A DNA stretch of 64,000 nt from Pseudoduganella dura (GCF_009727155.1 NZ_WNWM01000002.1:3534001-3598000); one strand, 5' to 3'; counted from the first letter of the stretch, positions 1 through 9,803 are shown. Notes: generated by a model from the sequence alone, not told the origin. Numbers and translations: made by a program.

Positions 1-2846
1 GCGGCCTCAATCCACGGCAGGTGCAGCTGGTGCGTGCCTACATGAGCTACTGGCGCCAGACCGGCACCCAGTTCTCGGTGCGCTACATCGCCGAAAGCCT
101 GCGCCGCCAGCCGGACCTGGTGAAGGAGATCGTCGACGCGTTCGAGCAGCGCTTCGACCCGGCGCGGAGCGAACAGGAGCGCGAGGCGGCGCGTGAAAAA
201 CTGGTGGCGCTCAAAGCCCGCGTGCCGCAGGTGAACCACGCCGACCTGGAAGTGATCCTGGCTGCGCTGCTCGACCTGATCCTGGCCACCGTGCGCACCA
301 ATTACTTCCAGCCGAGCCCCGATTTGCACAATCCGGGCGTACTGGACGCGCGGGACAAGGTCATCTTCAAGTTCGATACCGGCAAGCTCGCCTTCCTGCC
401 GGAGCCGAAGCCGTACCGCGAAATCTATGTGTTCTCGCGCCGCTTCGAGGGCGTGCACCTGCGCGGCGGCCCGGTCGCCCGCGGCGGCCTGCGCTGGTCC
501 GACCGCATGGAGGACTACCGCACCGAGGTGCTTGGCCTGGTGAAGGCGCAGATGGTCAAGAACGCCGTCATCGTGCCGGCCGGCGCCAAGGGCGGCTTCG
601 TATGCAAGCAGATGCCGGCCGGCGCGCCGCGCGACGTGATCGCGGCCGAAGGCGAAGCCGTGTACCGCATGTTCATCGCCAGCCTGCTGGAAGTGACGGA
701 CAACCGCGTGCTGGGCAAGATCGTGCCGCCGGCCGATACCGTGCGCTACGACGACGACGACCCGTACCTGGTGGTGGCGGCCGACAAGGGCACCGCCTCG
801 TTCTCCGACATCGCCAACGGCATCGCCGTGCAGCGCGGCTTCTGGCTGGGCGACGCGTTCGCCTCCGGCGGCTCGAACGGCTACGACCACAAGAAGCTGG
901 GGATCACCGCGAAGGGCGCGTTCGAAGCGGTAAAACGCCACTTCTATGAAATGGGCCACGACATGGCCACCACGCCGTTTACCGTGGCCGGCGTGGGCGA
1001 CATGTCGGGCGACGTGTTCGGCAACGGCATGCTCCTGTCGGACAAGATCCGGCTGCTGGCCGCGTTCGACCACCGCCACATCTTCCTCGACCCGAGCCCG
1101 GATACCGACCGCTCGTTCGCCGAACGCCAGCGGCTGTTCGCATTGCCCCGTTCCTCCTGGGAGGATTACGACAAGAGCCTGATCTCGGAAGGCGGCGGCG
1201 TGTATCCGCGCAATGCGCGCACGATCGAACTGTCGCCGCAGATCCGCGCGGCGCTGGACATCGCCGAAACATCGCTGAGCCCCGACGAGCTGATGCACCG
1301 CATCCTGCTGGCGCCGGTGGACCTGTTCTACAACGGCGGCATCGGCACGTACATCAAGGCTTCCACCGAAACGAACGCCCAGGTGAAGGACCGTGCCAAC
1401 GACCATATCCGCGTCAATGGCGGCGAACTGCGCTGCAAGGTGGTCGGCGAAGGCGGCAACCTGGGCGCCACCCAGGCCGGCCGCATCGAGTTCGCGCTGG
1501 CGGGCGGTCGCATCTTCACCGACGCGATCGACAACTCGGCCGGCGTGGACTGCTCGGACCATGAAGTGAATGCGAAGATCTGGCTGGACGTGGAAGTGAA
1601 CGCCGGCCTGCTGACGGAAGAGCAGCGCAACCGCACGCTGAACGACATGACGGACGATATCGTGCGCCTCGTCCTGCGCGACAACACGCAGCAGACACGC
1701 CTGCTGGTGCGCGAGCTGCAGGCGCAGTCGGACGTCGCCGTGCAGAAGGGGTACGCGGCGCTGATCGCCAGCCTGGAAGAAGAAGGCGCGCTGTCGCGCG
1801 AGCTGGAGATGCTGCCTTCGGTGGCCGAACTGGCACGGCGCAAGGGCGATAACCGCGGCCTGACCACGCCGGAACTGGCGGTGGTCATCGCCAACGTGAA
1901 GAACCGCTACAAGCGCATTCTCGGCGCGCTGCCCCTGATCGAGGAAAGCTGGGCCGAATCCGTGCTGCGGCCATACTTCCCCGACCTGCTGGTCGTCACG
2001 CGTTCGCCGCTGGCGCACCCGCTGGCCAACGCGATCCTGGCCACGGTGCTGGCGAATGAAGTGGTCAACCGCTGCGGCCCGCTGATGCTGCGCAACCTGG
2101 CGGCGGAACACGGGGTTGCCGAGGCGGACGTGATCCTGGCATGGGGCCAGGCCTGGTCGGCGCTGAACCTGGCGCCGGTGTTCGACACGCTGGACGCCGA
2201 TGCGCTGAACGTGCCGCGCGAAGTGTCGATCGCCGTCGATGCGCGCAGCCGCTCCGTGCTCCGCGCGGTGATGGAGGGCGTGCTGGCGGTGCCGAAGGAG
2301 CAGCTGCGTGGCAGCGGCGGCATCGCCGAACTGGCCAGCCTGTTCGACCAGCCGGGCATGGCCGGCCGCCTTGCTCCCGCCGGGGCGACGTTCGAAGCGG
2401 ATGCGGTGGTGGCCTTGCAACCCGAATTCGCGGCATCGTGGAAGGCACTGGAAGGCATCGAGGGCGTGGCCGCCTTCCTGTTCGCGGCACTGTCCGTGCA
2501 GCGGCCGGCCGGCATGGACCTGCCCGGCTTCCTCGAGCTGGGCACCAGGCTGCGTGCGCAAGCCGGCATCGATGCGCTGGAACGGGGCCTGAACCTGCCG
2601 GCCACGAGCCGCTCGCAGGAACAGCTGCGCAGCTATGCGCAGCAGGCGTTGCGGCGCACGCAGCAGCGCCTGCTCGCGCAAGTGCTGGCGGGCGCTTCGG
2701 GTCACGGCGAAGAGGCGGTGGAAGTCGTGCTCGCGGCGCTGAACCTGCCCGTGTTCGCCACGCCGGCCGATCTCGAGCAGGCGATGCTGGATGTGTGGAC
2801 GCTGTCCGAAACGGTCAACAGCGGCGGCTACGCCAAGGCGGCCTGA
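1..2846 (+). CDS. gdhB: NAD-specific glutamate dehydrogenase, C-terminal part (5' partial)
   Basis: This is the C-terminal 947 residues of a large (about 1,600 residue, 180-kDa class) NAD-dependent glutamate dehydrogenase, which deaminates glutamate to 2-oxoglutarate in the cytoplasm. The reading frame is open from base 3, and the first codons (GLNPRQVQLVRAYMSYWRQ) match the interior of the family, so the real start lies upstream of the window. The catalytic core is recognisable from the GGLRWSDR and KNAVIVPAGAKGGF segments around residues 155-200, followed by the dinucleotide-binding half with VVGEGGNLG near residue 485. The last 300 residues form the helical tail typical of the large class. 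The gene ends one base before the astE start codon, so the two are very probably co-transcribed, linking arginine-derived glutamate to its oxidation. The family call is secure; the N-terminal regulatory part is not visible. Confidence 0.95.
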   Translation, partial: GLNPRQVQLVRAYMSYWRQTGTQFSVRYIAESLRRQPDLVKEIVDAFEQRFDPARSEQEREAAREKLVALKARVPQVNHADLEVILAALLDLILATVRTNYFQPSPDLHNPGVLDARDKVIFKFDTGKLAFLPEPKPYREIYVFSRRFEGVHLRGGPVARGGLRWSDRMEDYRTEVLGLVKAQMVKNAVIVPAGAKGGFVCKQMPAGAPRDVIAAEGEAVYRMFIASLLEVTDNRVLGKIVPPADTVRYDDDDPYLVVAADKGTASFSDIANGIAVQRGFWLGDAFASGGSNGYDHKKLGITAKGAFEAVKRHFYEMGHDMATTPFTVAGVGDMSGDVFGNGMLLSDKIRLLAAFDHRHIFLDPSPDTDRSFAERQRLFALPRSSWEDYDKSLISEGGGVYPRNARTIELSPQIRAALDIAETSLSPDELMHRILLAPVDLFYNGGIGTYIKASTETNAQVKDRANDHIRVNGGELRCKVVGEGGNLGATQAGRIEFALAGGRIFTDAIDNSAGVDCSDHEVNAKIWLDVEVNAGLLTEEQRNRTLNDMTDDIVRLVLRDNTQQTRLLVRELQAQSDVAVQKGYAALIASLEEEGALSRELEMLPSVAELARRKGDNRGLTTPELAVVIANVKNRYKRILGALPLIEESWAESVLRPYFPDLLVVTRSPLAHPLANAILATVLANEVVNRCGPLMLRNLAAEHGVAEADVILAWGQAWSALNLAPVFDTLDADALNVPREVSIAVDARSRSVLRAVMEGVLAVPKEQLRGSGGIAELASLFDQPGMAGRLAPAGATFEADAVVALQPEFAASWKALEGIEGVAAFLFAALSVQRPAGMDLPGFLELGTRLRAQAGIDALERGLNLPATSRSQEQLRSYAQQALRRTQQRLLAQVLAGASGHGEEAVEVVLAALNLPVFATPADLEQAMLDVWTLSETVNSGGYAKAA

Positions 2847-2847
2847 G

Positions 2848-3873
2848 ATGGCGGAGTCGTTGAAAGACGCACTGCCTGCGCCAGGAGGTAAAGAACATGC
2901 ACTGCCTGCCCCAGTGCGGGCCCTGGCGGAGGCCGATTTCTCGGCCGTCGCCAGGGCCTTCGGCGCCGTCGGCTTCGCGGTGGCCGAGCCGGCGGACGGC
3001 ATCCTGACGCTCCGCCGGCCCGGGGAACAACGGCCGGCCGTGCTGCTGTCGGTCGGCGTGCACGGCGACGAGACGGGACCGATCGAGCTGACCGCCTACC
3101 TGCTCGACGCCCTGGCGAAGGAGCCCGGCGCGCTGGCCGTGGACCTGATGGTGTGCGTCGGCAGCATCGGCGCGATCCGCGCCGGCAAGCGCTTCATCGA
3201 TGCCGACCTGAACCGGATGTTCCGCGCCGAGCGGGGCAGCCTGGCCGGCACCGCCGAAGCGGCACGGGCGGACGAGATGATCGCCGCCACCGTGGCCTTC
3301 TTCGCGGAGGCGGGCCCCGAGCGCTGGCACCTCGACCTGCACACGGCGATCCGCGCGTCGTACTACCCCACGTTCGCGATCGTGCCGGAACTGATCGAGG
3401 CATCCGCGCAGGCACGGCTGATCGGCTGGCTGGGCGAAGCGGGGATCGGCGCCGTCATCATGAACCAGGCCTCGGCCGGCACGTACAGTTACTACAGCGC
3501 CGAGCACCACGGCGCCGCCGGCAGCACGGTGGAGCTGGGCCGGATCGGCACGCTGGGGCGCAACGACCTCGCGCAATTCGCCGCCGCGTCGAACGCGCTC
3601 GACCGGCTGCTGCGCGGGCTGCCGCCGCAGCCGGCGGCCAGCGCGCCGCACGTATTCCGCGTGGCGCAAAACATCATCAAGCTGTCCGACGGTTTGACGA
3701 TGGCCTTCGGCAAGGAGACGCAGAACTTCACGCCGTTAAAGCAGGGCGATGAAATCGCCCGCGACGGCGATACCGTCTACACCGTGCGGCATGCCGAGGA
3801 ATTCGTCGTGTTTCCCAACCCCGACGTGCGTATCGGCCTGCGCGCCGGGATGATGGTGGTGCGCATCGGCTAG
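2848..3873 (+). CDS. astE: succinylglutamate desuccinylase
   Basis: The 341-residue protein is a zinc hydrolase of the AstE/aspartoacylase family. It releases succinate and glutamate from N-succinylglutamate, the last step of the arginine succinyltransferase pathway. Visible catalytic features are the zinc motif HGDE (His72 and Glu75), a second zinc His at residue 165 in LDLHT, and the general-base Glu229 in STVELGR. DLNRMF, conserved in the family, follows at about residue 124. I chose the ATG at 2848, directly after the GDH stop, because the alternative upstream reading lies inside the GDH gene. The length fits the family (about 320-345 residues). The other ast genes are not in the window. 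Pairing with GDH makes sense because the product glutamate feeds straight into it. A related aspartoacylase activity cannot be excluded from sequence alone. Confidence 0.9.
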   Translation: MAESLKDALPAPGGKEHALPAPVRALAEADFSAVARAFGAVGFAVAEPADGILTLRRPGEQRPAVLLSVGVHGDETGPIELTAYLLDALAKEPGALAVDLMVCVGSIGAIRAGKRFIDADLNRMFRAERGSLAGTAEAARADEMIAATVAFFAEAGPERWHLDLHTAIRASYYPTFAIVPELIEASAQARLIGWLGEAGIGAVIMNQASAGTYSYYSAEHHGAAGSTVELGRIGTLGRNDLAQFAAASNALDRLLRGLPPQPAASAPHVFRVAQNIIKLSDGLTMAFGKETQNFTPLKQGDEIARDGDTVYTVRHAEEFVVFPNPDVRIGLRAGMMVVRIG

Positions 3874-3883
3874 CCATAAAAAA

Positions 3884-3903
3884 AGCCACCGCGAGGGTGG
3901 CTT
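3884..3903 (-). terminator. rho-independent terminator
   Basis: An inverted repeat (AGCCACC, then loop GCGAG, then GGTGGCT) is preceded on the plus strand by a run of eight A, so on the minus strand the stem is followed by a T tract. It ends the small membrane-protein gene at 3923 and may also block read-through from astE. Confidence 0.75.
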
Positions 3904-3922
3904 GTGAGGGCAGGGAAGCGGG

Positions 3923-4207
3923 TCAGACGGAGGCGAACTGGGTAGCCTGCGCCCTGGAATTCTGCTCGCGCGCCGTGCGTGCGGCGGGCGTGGCCGGCAG
4001 GGCGGCCGAGGATGCGGACGATGCCTGCGCGGCCGTGGCCGGGACGGGCGGCGTCACCGTTGGTTCGTCCTGGCGGCCCGCGTCCGGCAGCCAGCGGACG
4101 ATCGCCGCGGTGGCCACGAAGGAGAGCAGCACGATGCCGGCGGCAGCCACCAGCGTCAGGGGATCGATGCGCGTCGAAGTGGTCGGGATCTTCTGGTACA
4201 GCGTCAT
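3923..4207 (-). CDS. small single-pass membrane protein, unknown function
   Basis: This 94-residue protein has one clear transmembrane segment at about residues 17-39 (LVAAAGIVLLSFVATAAIV) after a short N-terminus, then an Ala/Pro/Thr-rich tail of about 50 residues that is probably disordered. The start is supported by a strong ribosome binding site (AGGAGG) seven bases upstream of the ATG. It is flanked by a dedicated terminator and is transcribed divergently from the Old Yellow Enzyme gene. I recognise no family. It could be a small envelope or anchor protein; no function can be assigned. Confidence 0.65.
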   Translation of the reverse strand: MTLYQKIPTTSTRIDPLTLVAAAGIVLLSFVATAAIVRWLPDAGRQDEPTVTPPVPATAAQASSASSAALPATPAARTAREQNSRAQATQFASV

Positions 4208-4384
4208 CTCATCCTCCTGTCTCGTTTGCTATTGGCGTAGTACAAGATTAGCCATATACCAACAGCCGATCTACCCTTTCCCTGTATCAAAAGTAAGCAC
4301 ATGTAACCGCGCCCGATCCGGACTCGCCCGGCAAGTCCTGCCGATCCCGGCTACACTCGCCGTGACTTCGTGAAAGGAATCCCC

Positions 4385-5497
4385 ATGAGCCAGCTTTTCT
4401 CGCCGACCACCCTCGGCCAGTTGCAACTGAAGAACCGCATCGCGATCGCGCCGATGTGCCAGTACTCCGCCGTCGATGGCCTTGCCACCGACTGGCACAT
4501 GATCCATCTCGGCAACCTGGCACTGTCCGGCGCCGCGCTGCTGATGCTGGAAGCCACCGCCGTGTCGCCCGAAGGCCGCATTTCGGCATACGACCTGGGC
4601 CTGTGGTCCGACGAACACGTGCAGGCGCTGCAGCCGGTCGTGGCGGCGATCCGCAGGCATTCGCCGATCCGCCTCGCGGTTCAGATCGCGCATGCCGGCC
4701 GCAAGGCATCGTCCGCCGTGCCGTGGGAAGGCGGCGCCAATATCGCGCCGGAACATGGCGGCTGGCAAACCGTTGCCCCCTCCGCGGTGCCGCATGCCGA
4801 TGGCGAAACGGTGCCGCTGGCGCTCGACGAGGCCGGCCTTGCCAAGGTCAAGGCAGACTTCGTTGCGACCGCGCGTCGCGTGCATGCGCTCGGCATCGAA
4901 GCGATCGAACTGCATGGCGCGCACGGCTACCTGCTGCACCAATTCCTGTCGCCGCTGTCCAACCAGCGTACGGACCGATACGGCGGTTCGCTGGAAAACC
5001 GGATGCGTTTCCCGCTTGAAGTATTTGCCGCGGTGCGCGAGGCAGTGCCCCGCGAGGTTGCCGTGGGCGTGCGCATCTCGGCTTCCGACTGGGTCGAGGG
5101 CGGCTGGGACGTGGCGCAGAGCGTGGTGTTCGCCAACGCATTGAAGGCGCTGGGCACCGACTTCATGCACGTTTCCAGCGGCGGTGTGTCGCCGCGGCAG
5201 AAGATCCCGGTCGGCCCCGGCTACCAGATCGGCTTTGCCGAACGCATCCGTCGCGAAACGGGCTTGCCGACGATCGGCGTGGGCCTGATCACGGAACCCG
5301 AACAGGCCGAGTCGATCGTGCTGCAGGGCCAGGCGGACATGGTGGCGCTGGCCCGCGGCATCCTGTACGATCCGCGCTGGCCGTGGCATGCCGCCGCCAA
5401 GCTGGGCGCGCAGGTGGACGCGCCGCCGCAATACTGGCGCAGCCAGCCGCACAACCTGAAACAGCTGTTCGGAGAAACGCGTTTGGGACAGCGCTGA
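4385..5497 (+). CDS. NADH:flavin oxidoreductase, Old Yellow Enzyme family (YqjM type)
   Basis: The 370-residue TIM-barrel FMN enzyme reduces activated C=C bonds of enals, enones and similar compounds with NAD(P)H. It belongs to the YqjM/NamA (thermophilic-like) class: Cys25 and Tyr27 in PMCQYS near the N-terminus tune the flavin, and His177 and His180 in LHGAHGYLLHQFLSP bind the substrate carbonyl. RTDRYGGSLENR and the phosphate-binding GVGLI and MVALARGIL segments follow as usual. The ATG at 4385 is preceded by AAAGGA, which decides it over the upstream in-frame ATG at 4370. The HAD phosphatase gene starts 27 bp downstream, so the two probably share a transcript. The physiological substrate is unknown; a role in detoxification of electrophiles is inferred. 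Confidence 0.9.
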   Translation: MSQLFSPTTLGQLQLKNRIAIAPMCQYSAVDGLATDWHMIHLGNLALSGAALLMLEATAVSPEGRISAYDLGLWSDEHVQALQPVVAAIRRHSPIRLAVQIAHAGRKASSAVPWEGGANIAPEHGGWQTVAPSAVPHADGETVPLALDEAGLAKVKADFVATARRVHALGIEAIELHGAHGYLLHQFLSPLSNQRTDRYGGSLENRMRFPLEVFAAVREAVPREVAVGVRISASDWVEGGWDVAQSVVFANALKALGTDFMHVSSGGVSPRQKIPVGPGYQIGFAERIRRETGLPTIGVGLITEPEQAESIVLQGQADMVALARGILYDPRWPWHAAAKLGAQVDAPPQYWRSQPHNLKQLFGETRLGQR

Positions 5498-5524
5498 ATG
5501 GCACACAGCAAATAAAGGGAAACG

Positions 5525-6190
5525 ATGCGCCGCTACGACCTGCTGATCTTCGATTTCGACGGCACGCTGGCCGACAGCTTCCCCTTTTTCCTCGAAGTGT
5601 TCGACACGGTGGCCGACGCCCACCATTTCAGGCGCCTGGACCGCTCCCGCCTCGATGAACTGCGCGGCGCCGACCTGCCGCAGATCATGCGCCAGGTGGG
5701 CATGCCGCGCTGGAAGCTGTTGCCGGTGGCAATGCACTTCCGCACGCTGATGGCGCAAAGCATCGGCCGCATCCAGCTGTTCGGCGGCGTGCCCGACGTG
5801 CTGCGCACCGCGGCGGCAGGCGGCGTGCGGCTGGCGATCGTCAGCTCGAATTCCGAGGCCAACGTGCGCGCCGTGCTCGGCGACGATGCGGGCCTGTTCG
5901 CGCATTTCGAATGCGGCGCCGCGCTGTTCGGCAAGCGCCGCCGGCTGCGCCGCGTGGTGCAGGGCAGCGGCGTGCCCGACGACCGCGTCCTGTGCGTGGG
6001 CGACGAAGTGCGCGACATCGATGCGGCGCATGCCGAAGGCCTGGATTTCGGTGCCGTCGGCTGGGGCTATGCCAAGCCGGAAGCACTGCGCGCCCGCGCG
6101 CCGGAGCTGATGTTCGGCAGCGTCCCCGACATGGCGGCGCAACTCGCGGCAAAGTGCGTCGATCGCAGGCAGGCCGCGGGCCGGCGCTGA
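5525..6190 (+). CDS. HAD-superfamily hydrolase (phosphoglycolate phosphatase-like)
   Basis: The 221-residue protein is a soluble HAD phosphatase. Motif I is DFDGTLADS with nucleophile Asp10 and acid/base Asp12, motif II is the Ser in IVSSNS at about residue 104, and motif IV is GDEVRDIDAA at about residue 159. A small helical cap lies between motifs I and II, as in the Gph/PGP-like group. Loop residues after motif II (GKRRRLRRVV) supply the expected Lys/Arg. It follows the Old Yellow Enzyme gene by 27 bp. The substrate cannot be told from sequence; phosphoglycolate, a sugar phosphate or a nucleotide are all possible. Confidence 0.8.
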   Translation: MRRYDLLIFDFDGTLADSFPFFLEVFDTVADAHHFRRLDRSRLDELRGADLPQIMRQVGMPRWKLLPVAMHFRTLMAQSIGRIQLFGGVPDVLRTAAAGGVRLAIVSSNSEANVRAVLGDDAGLFAHFECGAALFGKRRRLRRVVQGSGVPDDRVLCVGDEVRDIDAAHAEGLDFGAVGWGYAKPEALRARAPELMFGSVPDMAAQLAAKCVDRRQAAGRR

Positions 6191-6271
6191 GCGTCGTTAG
6201 TTGAAGTATCTTTATTACCACTTGCTATTTTGCGCACAAAATTCCTTTAGGGAAGTCGCGAAAGTTGGCCC

Positions 6272-6277
6272 TATAAT
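6272..6277 (+). promoter_or_regulatory. putative -10 element of the permease promoter
   Basis: A perfect TATAAT lies 60 bp upstream of the permease start in an AT-richer intergenic stretch. No good -35 is visible at 16-18 bp, so this is a candidate only. Confidence 0.4.
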
Positions 6278-6337
6278 CGCGACTTTGCCCGGCGTCACGA
6301 GCGCTGCGGCGCCGATCACCCTGAACAAGGAATCCCC

Positions 6338-7864
6338 GTGAGCCAGACGCTGGTCCAGAAACTGACCCGTACCAAGCCGGTCGAAGCCACTGCCGGCTCG
6401 AGCCTGGAAACAACGCCGGGCATCGGCATGGAAGTAACGCAGGAAGCGCACCATGCGCCTGGCGGCCTGGCCCGCTCGATGGGCCTGTTCTCGCTGACGA
6501 TGATCGGCGTCGGCGCTACGATCGGTACCGGCATCTTCTTCACGATGGTCGAAGCGGTGCCGAAGGCCGGCCCCGCGGTGATCCTGTCGTTCCTGCTCGC
6601 CGCGCTGACGGCGGGGCTGACGGCGCTGTGCTACGCCGAACTGTCGTTCCGCATTCCGGCTTCCGGTTCCTCGTATTCGTTCGCGTATGCGACCGTGGGC
6701 GAGTTCCTGGCGTTCATCATGGCCGCCTGCCTGCTGCTCGAATACGGGCTGGCCGCCAGCGCCACGGCGATCGGCTGGTCCGATTACCTGAACAACTTCC
6801 TTGCCAACGCATTCGGCTGGCACATCCCCACGCTGCTGCGCACGCCGATGATCGTCTCCACGCACGAAGGCGTGCTGTTCAACTGGGGGCACGTCAACCT
6901 GCCGCCGATCATCCTGGTGATGCTGTGCTGCTTCCTGCTGTCGCGCGGCGCCAAGGAATCGGCGCGCACCAACGCGATCATGGTGATCATCAAGCTGGTG
7001 ATCCTGCTGTTCTTCGTGGCCGTGGCGCTGACCGGTTTCGACGCCGACAACTTCACGCCGTTCTTCAAGGGCGAAGGCGAGAAAGGGCTGCTGGGCATGG
7101 CCGGCGTGACCGCCGCCGCCGGCACCGTGTTCTTCTCGTTCATCGGCCTCGATACCGTGGCCACCGCCGGCGAGGAAGTGCATAACCCGAAGCGCAATGT
7201 CCCCCTGGGCATCCTGATGGCACTGGGCATCGTCACCGTGTTCTACCTGCTGGTGGCCGTGGCCGCGATGGGCGCGCAGCCGGCCCGCATGTTCGAAGGG
7301 CAGGAAGCCGGCCTGGCCGTGATCCTGCAGAACGTGACGGGCCAGGCGTGGCCGGCACTGGTGTTGTCCGCCGGCGCCGTGATCTCCGTGTTTTCCGTCA
7401 CGCTGGTCACGATCTACGGCCAGACCCGGATCCTTTATGCGATCTCGCGCGACGGCCTGATTTCCAAGCGTTTCCACAAGGTGCACCAGCGTACCGCCAC
7501 GCCGGTGTGGAACACGATCGTCGTCAGCATCGTGGTGGGCTGCGTGGCCGGTTTCGTCGACGCCACCTTCCTGTGGGACATGGTCAGCATGGGCACGCTG
7601 ACGGCGTTCATGGTGGTGTCCGTTGCGGTGCCGGTCATGCGCATGAAGGAACGCCGTGCCGGCACGTATGTCAAGGGCGCGAAGGGCGGCTTCCGCATAC
7701 CGTTCGGCCCCTACCTGGTGCCGGGCCTGTCGATCGCGGCCTGCGCCTACCTGATGGTCGGGCTGTCGCACACCACGCGCGTGATCTTCTCGATCTGGAT
7801 GGCCGCCGCCATCTTCACCTACTTCGCCTACGGCATCCGCAATTCCCGTCTCAACAAGGCCTGA
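6338..7864 (+). CDS. amino acid permease, APC superfamily
   Basis: The 508-residue inner-membrane protein has about 12-13 hydrophobic segments. The APC signature at the first helix (SLTMIGVGATIGTGIFF, about residues 50-66) contains the unwound GxGIF-type substrate site. The closest general resemblance is to cationic amino-acid-type permeases with a soluble N-terminal stretch of about 45 residues. Translation starts with GTG at 6338, supported by AAGGA seven bases upstream. The exported S9 peptidase gene begins immediately after the stop, so the two may be co-transcribed, which would couple peptide degradation to amino-acid uptake. That coupling is inference and the substrate is not known. Confidence 0.88.
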   Translation: MSQTLVQKLTRTKPVEATAGSSLETTPGIGMEVTQEAHHAPGGLARSMGLFSLTMIGVGATIGTGIFFTMVEAVPKAGPAVILSFLLAALTAGLTALCYAELSFRIPASGSSYSFAYATVGEFLAFIMAACLLLEYGLAASATAIGWSDYLNNFLANAFGWHIPTLLRTPMIVSTHEGVLFNWGHVNLPPIILVMLCCFLLSRGAKESARTNAIMVIIKLVILLFFVAVALTGFDADNFTPFFKGEGEKGLLGMAGVTAAAGTVFFSFIGLDTVATAGEEVHNPKRNVPLGILMALGIVTVFYLLVAVAAMGAQPARMFEGQEAGLAVILQNVTGQAWPALVLSAGAVISVFSVTLVTIYGQTRILYAISRDGLISKRFHKVHQRTATPVWNTIVVSIVVGCVAGFVDATFLWDMVSMGTLTAFMVVSVAVPVMRMKERRAGTYVKGAKGGFRIPFGPYLVPGLSIAACAYLMVGLSHTTRVIFSIWMAAAIFTYFAYGIRNSRLNKA

Positions 7865-7865
7865 C

Positions 7866-9803
7866 ATGCAACTCAAAGCAATCGCCCTCGCAAGCTTCGT
7901 GGCCGCGGCCGCATCGTCCGGGGCGGCTGCCCTGGCCGCGGACGCGACGATTCGCGACTACAAGGCGGTGGCCCTGTCGCCGGCCGGCGACCGCATCGCG
8001 GCGCTGGAATCGGTGGATGCCGGCGTGCCGGGCAAGCGGGCGCATGCGGTCGTCGTCGTGCGCGACGCGGCCACCGGCAAGGTCGTCCATGAATACGACC
8101 CGTGCAAGGCCTGTACCTACGACCGCCCCAGCTGGTCGCCGGACGGCAAGAGCGTGGCATTCATCGGCAGCACCGGCGGCAGCACCGGGGGCAAGGCCAC
8201 GCTGTACGCAAACACCAGGACACTCGCCGCCGTGGACGGCAATGCCAACTCGGCGCGCTGGTCGCCGGACGGCGCATCGCTGGCGCTGCTGGCCACCGTC
8301 GGCGCGCGCAAGGACACCGGCGCCACCGCGGCCGGGGCGCGCCTCGTCGGCGAAATCGGCAGCAACGACGATGCGCAGCGCATCGCCACGGTGCCGGCCG
8401 CCGGCGGCCCGGTAAAACTGCTGTCGCCCGGCGACACCTTCATCTACGAGTACGACTGGACGCCGGACGGCAAGGGTTTTGTCGCCACCGGCGCCAAGGG
8501 CAATGGCGACAACAACTGGTGGGTGGCCAAGCTGGCTTATGTGGATGCCGCCAGCGGCGCGCTGCGCGTGATCGCTTCGCCCGCCACGCAGCTGAACCTG
8601 CCGCGCGTATCGCCGGACGGCACGACCGTCGCCTACGTGGGCGGCCTGATGAGCGACTTCGGTTCGATCGGCGGCGATATCTATACCGTGCCGCTGGCCG
8701 GCGGCGAACCGAGGAACATCACGCCCGGCTTCAAGGGCACGTTCAATTCGCTGGCATGGAAGCGGAACGGCCTGGTCGGTTCGGCATTGATGGGCGAACT
8801 GCTGACCGTACTGACCATCGACCCGGCGAGCGGGGCGACGAAAAAGCACTGGTCGGGCGCCGTGACGGCGGCCGGCGGCACGGATGGCAGGTGGTCCTTC
8901 AGTGCCGATGGCACGCTGGCGGCCGGGGCCATCGAACAATTCACCAGTCCGCCCCGCCTCGTGGCCGGCAGGCTGGCGGACCTGGCGCAGGTCACGCACG
9001 ATAATGACCGGGTGTACACGCAGGTTTCGATGACGAGCCTCTCCTGGGAGAGCGAAGGCAGGACGATGCAAGCCTGGATGGTTGGGCCGATGAGCCTTGA
9101 TCCCGGCAAGAAATACCCGACGATCGTGCAGGTGCACGGCGGACCGGCTTCGGCGGCTACGCCGCGCTTCATTTCCGAAGCGACCAATCCGAACGTGCTC
9201 GCCCTGGTCAAGGCCGGCTATCTGGTGATGATGCCGAATCCTCGCGGCAGCTTCGGCCAGGGCCAGGAGTTCGTGCGTGCCAACCGGCGCGATTTCGGCG
9301 GCGGCGATTTTAACGACATCCTGGCGCTCGTCGATGCCATGGCGCTGTCGGCGCCGATCGACCTGCAGCGCCTGGGACTGATGGGCCACTCGTATGGCGG
9401 CTTCATGACGATGTGGGGCGTGACGCACAGTAACCGCTTCAAGGCCGCGGTGGCCGGCGCCGGTGTCGCGAACTGGATCAGCTATTACGGCCAGAACGGC
9501 ATCGACCAGTGGATGGTGCCGTTCTTCGGCGCCGCGATGTACGACGACCCGGCCATCTATCGCAAGCTGTCGCCGATCGAGTATGTCAAGGATGCGAAAA
9601 CGCCGACCCTGATCTACGTGGGCGAGCGCGACGTGGAAACCCCGGCGGCCCAGTCGATGGAATTCTGGCACGCGCTGAAGGCGCTGGATGTGCCCACCAC
9701 GTTCGTAGTCTATGAGGACGAGGGGCACGCGATCCGCAAGCCGGAGCATCAGCAGGACCTGCGCAGGCGGATCGTGGCGTGGTTCGACAAGTATCTGAAA
9801 TGA
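7866..9803 (+). CDS. exported S9 family peptidase (prolyl oligopeptidase / acylaminoacyl-peptidase like)
   Basis: The 645-residue protein begins with a signal peptide (about residues 1-24, ending ALA). A WD40-like beta-propeller domain follows (repeated SPDG motifs, about residues 40-370), then a C-terminal alpha/beta-hydrolase domain. The catalytic triad is visible: Ser509 in GHSYGG, Asp589 in GERDVETP and His621 in DEGHAI. The likely role is periplasmic or extracellular cleavage of short peptides. It starts two bases after the amino-acid permease stop, so co-transcription is likely. It is followed by a strong terminator. Exact specificity (dipeptidyl- or acylaminoacyl-peptidase) cannot be decided. 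Confidence 0.9.
   Translation: MQLKAIALASFVAAAASSGAAALAADATIRDYKAVALSPAGDRIAALESVDAGVPGKRAHAVVVVRDAATGKVVHEYDPCKACTYDRPSWSPDGKSVAFIGSTGGSTGGKATLYANTRTLAAVDGNANSARWSPDGASLALLATVGARKDTGATAAGARLVGEIGSNDDAQRIATVPAAGGPVKLLSPGDTFIYEYDWTPDGKGFVATGAKGNGDNNWWVAKLAYVDAASGALRVIASPATQLNLPRVSPDGTTVAYVGGLMSDFGSIGGDIYTVPLAGGEPRNITPGFKGTFNSLAWKRNGLVGSALMGELLTVLTIDPASGATKKHWSGAVTAAGGTDGRWSFSADGTLAAGAIEQFTSPPRLVAGRLADLAQVTHDNDRVYTQVSMTSLSWESEGRTMQAWMVGPMSLDPGKKYPTIVQVHGGPASAATPRFISEATNPNVLALVKAGYLVMMPNPRGSFGQGQEFVRANRRDFGGGDFNDILALVDAMALSAPIDLQRLGLMGHSYGGFMTMWGVTHSNRFKAAVAGAGVANWISYYGQNGIDQWMVPFFGAAMYDDPAIYRKLSPIEYVKDAKTPTLIYVGERDVETPAAQSMEFWHALKALDVPTTFVVYEDEGHAIRKPEHQQDLRRRIVAWFDKYLK

Noticed and set aside
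4271..6142. 623-residue open frame on the minus strand, antisense to the Old Yellow Enzyme and HAD genes
   Set aside because: It is rich in His, Arg, Gln and Ala, matches no family, and mirrors the third-position GC bias of two well-recognised genes on the plus strand.
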